Position numbers and translations under genes: made by a program. The notes below the pieces were generated by a model. The model saw only the letters and a list, made by a program, of their open reading frames with translations, made no database searches and was not told where the DNA came from. Below, piece by piece: positions 62,451 to 64,000 of a stretch of DNA of 64,000 nt. Where the stretch lies: contig NZ_ANAY01000024.1 in assembly GCF_000340965.1 (NCBI RefSeq), positions 24,053 to 88,052 of the forward strand, given 5' to 3'. The DNA comes from Nocardiopsis kunsanensis DSM 44524. Lineage in GTDB: Bacteria; Actinomycetota; Actinomycetes; Streptosporangiales; Streptosporangiaceae. The number at the start of each line of letters is the position of its first letter. The first letter of the stretch is position 1.

Positions 62451-63413
62451 ATGACTTATATCCTCTGGCGAGAAGTGGTCTGCAGGGTCTTTGAGCTGCA
62501 TCGCGGGTGCGAGGCGTGGATCGTTGAGACCGATGAGCCGAGGGATGGAGGGATAGGTGCACACCTCTTCCGTGCGAGAGCAAGAGAGGCAGAGTCGACA
62601 GGTTACCGAGGGGGCGGGAGGCTAACTTATGGTCTACTCGGGCCGCTTGCGGTGTGGCAGGACGGGGTGCCTCTGGATATGCCCACGCGGAGATCCCGGG
62701 CGGTCTTGACATGCCTTCTCGTTGACATCGGGAAGTATGTCCCAACCGACACCATCATCGATTTACTTTACCGCGGAAGAGGGCCTAAAAGTGCCGTGAA
62801 TCAGGTGCATCGGGGGGTACATGAACTCCGTAGGGCAGGGGTGTGCATCGACGCCGAACAGGGTTCCTGCCGCCTGGATGCACACCAAAACACCGTGGAC
62901 ATCCATGTATTCACCATTCTATGCTCCCGGGCTCAGAAAAGTATGGACTTGGGAGATTACGACCGTGCCTTAAAGCTGTATGAGCAGGCCCTGGGTATCT
63001 GGCGGGGCCCGGCTTTTGGAGAGTTCGAGGACATGTTCCCGTACCTGTCCGGGAGTGTATGGGAGGAGTACCGTACTGTGGCCCTCGAAGGACAGATGGA
63101 GGCCAAGCTCGCCTTGGAGCGGTACCGGGAGGTCATTCCAGAACTCACTCTGTTTCAAGTGGAGCACCCCTACCGGGAGAGCGTCACATACCTGCTCATG
63201 CTTGCGCTCTACCGGTCCGGTCGCGGTCCTGAAGCGCTGCAATTCTACGACAGATACCTAGAACGGATATCCGAAGCCCTGGGGTCGGATCCAGGTCCCC
63301 AGTTGGCCGGTCTGCATCTGCAGATTCTGCGCCAGGATGCTGCTCTACTCCCCGCGGGTCATCGGAGTTCTCCTGTTTCTCCTATCGGGTGGGACGAGGG
63401 CTCCCAAGACTGA
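62451..63413 (+). CDS. SARP-family transcriptional regulator (short form)
   Basis: About 320 residues. LTYGLLGPLAVWQDGVPLDM opens the winged-helix domain, with AVNQVHRGVHELRRAG as recognition helix region. The BTAD follows (DYDRALKLYEQALGIWRGPA, YLLMLALYRSGRGPEALQFY). There is no NTPase domain, as in small SARPs that activate one cluster. The start is unclear: ATG 62451 or 62364 would leave 58-87 residues before the fold; no other good start is visible. The coding sequence has more A/T third bases than its neighbours, suggesting transfer. Its stop is 23 bases from a convergent ABC gene. Confidence 0.8.
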   Translation: MTYILWREVVCRVFELHRGCEAWIVETDEPRDGGIGAHLFRARAREAESTGYRGGGRLTYGLLGPLAVWQDGVPLDMPTRRSRAVLTCLLVDIGKYVPTDTIIDLLYRGRGPKSAVNQVHRGVHELRRAGVCIDAEQGSCRLDAHQNTVDIHVFTILCSRAQKSMDLGDYDRALKLYEQALGIWRGPAFGEFEDMFPYLSGSVWEEYRTVALEGQMEAKLALERYREVIPELTLFQVEHPYRESVTYLLMLALYRSGRGPEALQFYDRYLERISEALGSDPGPQLAGLHLQILRQDAALLPAGHRSSPVSPIGWDEGSQD

Positions 63414-63436
63414 GAAAGCTAGGAGTCCCCGGCCAC

Positions 63437-63940
63437 TCATCCGGAAACCCTATGGGCATCCGACAGGCGAGCGTAGAAGGTATCGTCGTCGAGCAATTCG
63501 CTGTGTGTGCCGCTGGCCCGCACCCGCCCCTGATCCAGCAGGATGATGTGGTCAGCACCAACGACGGTGGAGAGCCGGTGGGCGATCAAAAGAACCGTCG
63601 TCGTGCGTGAGACCTCGGCGATGGTTTCCCGGAGTGCGATCTCGTTTTCGGCGTCAAGTTGTGAGGTTGCCTCGTCCAAAAGCAGGAGCCGGGGCTCGCG
63701 CAGCAGCGCACGCGCAATCGCAATGCGCTGTCGCTGTCCGCCCGAAAGTGTCGCCCCGCGGTGCCCGACGTGGGTGTGCAGGCCTTGTGGCATGCGCTCC
63801 ACCGTGTGCTCGAGACGTGTCCTGGCCAGGACTTCCCGAACTCGGTCTTCGGACTCGAGGGGGCGGGCCAGGGTCAGATTCTCCCATAGTGTGCCTTCCA
63901 GAACCGGTGCGTCCTGCTCTACATAGCTGATCTGCGCCCT
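63437..63940 (-). pseudogene. ABC transporter ATPase, 5' part lost or outside window
   Basis: About 165 residues with Q-loop [13 protein letters not shown], signature [15 protein letters not shown], Walker [13 protein letters not shown] and H-loop [11 protein letters not shown]. This is the end of a lipid/peptide-type ABC exporter. Walker A, expected some 40 residues earlier, is absent. Family-like sequence begins at ALRAQ near 63940; in the 60 bases beyond it the frame meets a TGA at 63995-63997. So the gene is either interrupted near 63940 or its 5' part is displaced. Confidence 0.7.
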
Positions 63941-64000
63941 TAGAGCGTGTTTGAGAAGGGGTAACGGTTCGGGTACTTCGCTCACGCTGGGCCGTCAGGC
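63940..64000. mobile_element. Possible insertion-sequence end
   Basis: Immediately where the ABC homology stops, the plus strand reads GAGCGTGTTTGAGAAGG. This recalls terminal repeats of IS5-like elements in actinobacteria, as I remember them. The other end and any transposase would lie beyond the window, so this is a tentative call. Confidence 0.35.

Overview
The window is high-GC DNA whose genes start mostly at ATG, GTG or TTG behind purine-rich ribosome sites, often with 4-base ATGA overlaps. It carries SARP regulators, DUF397/helix-turn-helix pairs, NB-ARC/TPR proteins and a coenzyme-B12 riboswitch before nrdAB. This indicates a filamentous actinomycete. Nocardiopsis or a relative is my best guess, but that is inference. 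I see no rRNA, tRNA or CRISPR array.

The left part (1-3653) holds the end of an RlpA-like gene, a MauE/DoxX-like membrane protein, a lipoprotein, and an aromatic/histidinol-phosphate aminotransferase closed by a strong terminator. The centre of interest is 4058-22008, a RiPP cluster. In order it encodes a ThiF-like F protein with a degenerate YcaO tail, a YcaO cyclodehydratase, a SagB-type dehydrogenase, a split LanB-type dehydratase (glutamylation then elimination), a PqqD-like/M50 peptidase, a two-gene ABC exporter, four tandem precursor peptides, a second YcaO, and a divergent SARP regulator coupled to a DUF1707 membrane protein. The precursors share an acidic leader and end in cores that are almost entirely Ser, Thr and Cys. 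Together the genes predict a linear peptide dense in azol(in)es and dehydrated residues. I find no pyridine synthase of the thiopeptide type.

22657-33363 is mostly housekeeping: a winged-helix regulator, murA, purC-purD-purA, a DUF3151 gene, fbaA, pyrE and cutA. 33740-40268 holds a degenerate GGDEF protein, a 994-residue sigma factor fused to a zinc-finger, membrane and extracellular region, an NYN-domain protein and a TPR protein. A decayed thioesterase remnant and a B12 riboswitch precede nrdA and nrdB; NrdB has Phe at the radical-Tyr position, as in Mn/Fe class Ic enzymes.

44937-51727 looks like an NLR-type conflict module: a Trypco1-like protein, an NB-ARC/TPR protein, a trypsin-like protease and a 58-residue putative zinc-binding protein. 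52071-57808 contains putP, a glycolipid-binding-type protein, nadE, an acyltransferase and an alpha/beta hydrolase, with clear hairpin terminators after putP, nadE and the hydrolase.

The right end (57901-64000) holds a WhiJ-type regulatory group, a PCMT-like methyltransferase preceded by a 34-codon Cys-containing ORF, and a scar where remnants of an SDR and a NUDIX gene abut. A less GC-rich stretch follows with palindromes and a second SARP gene, then an ABC ATPase that loses homology at a possible insertion-sequence end. This right edge looks recently rearranged.
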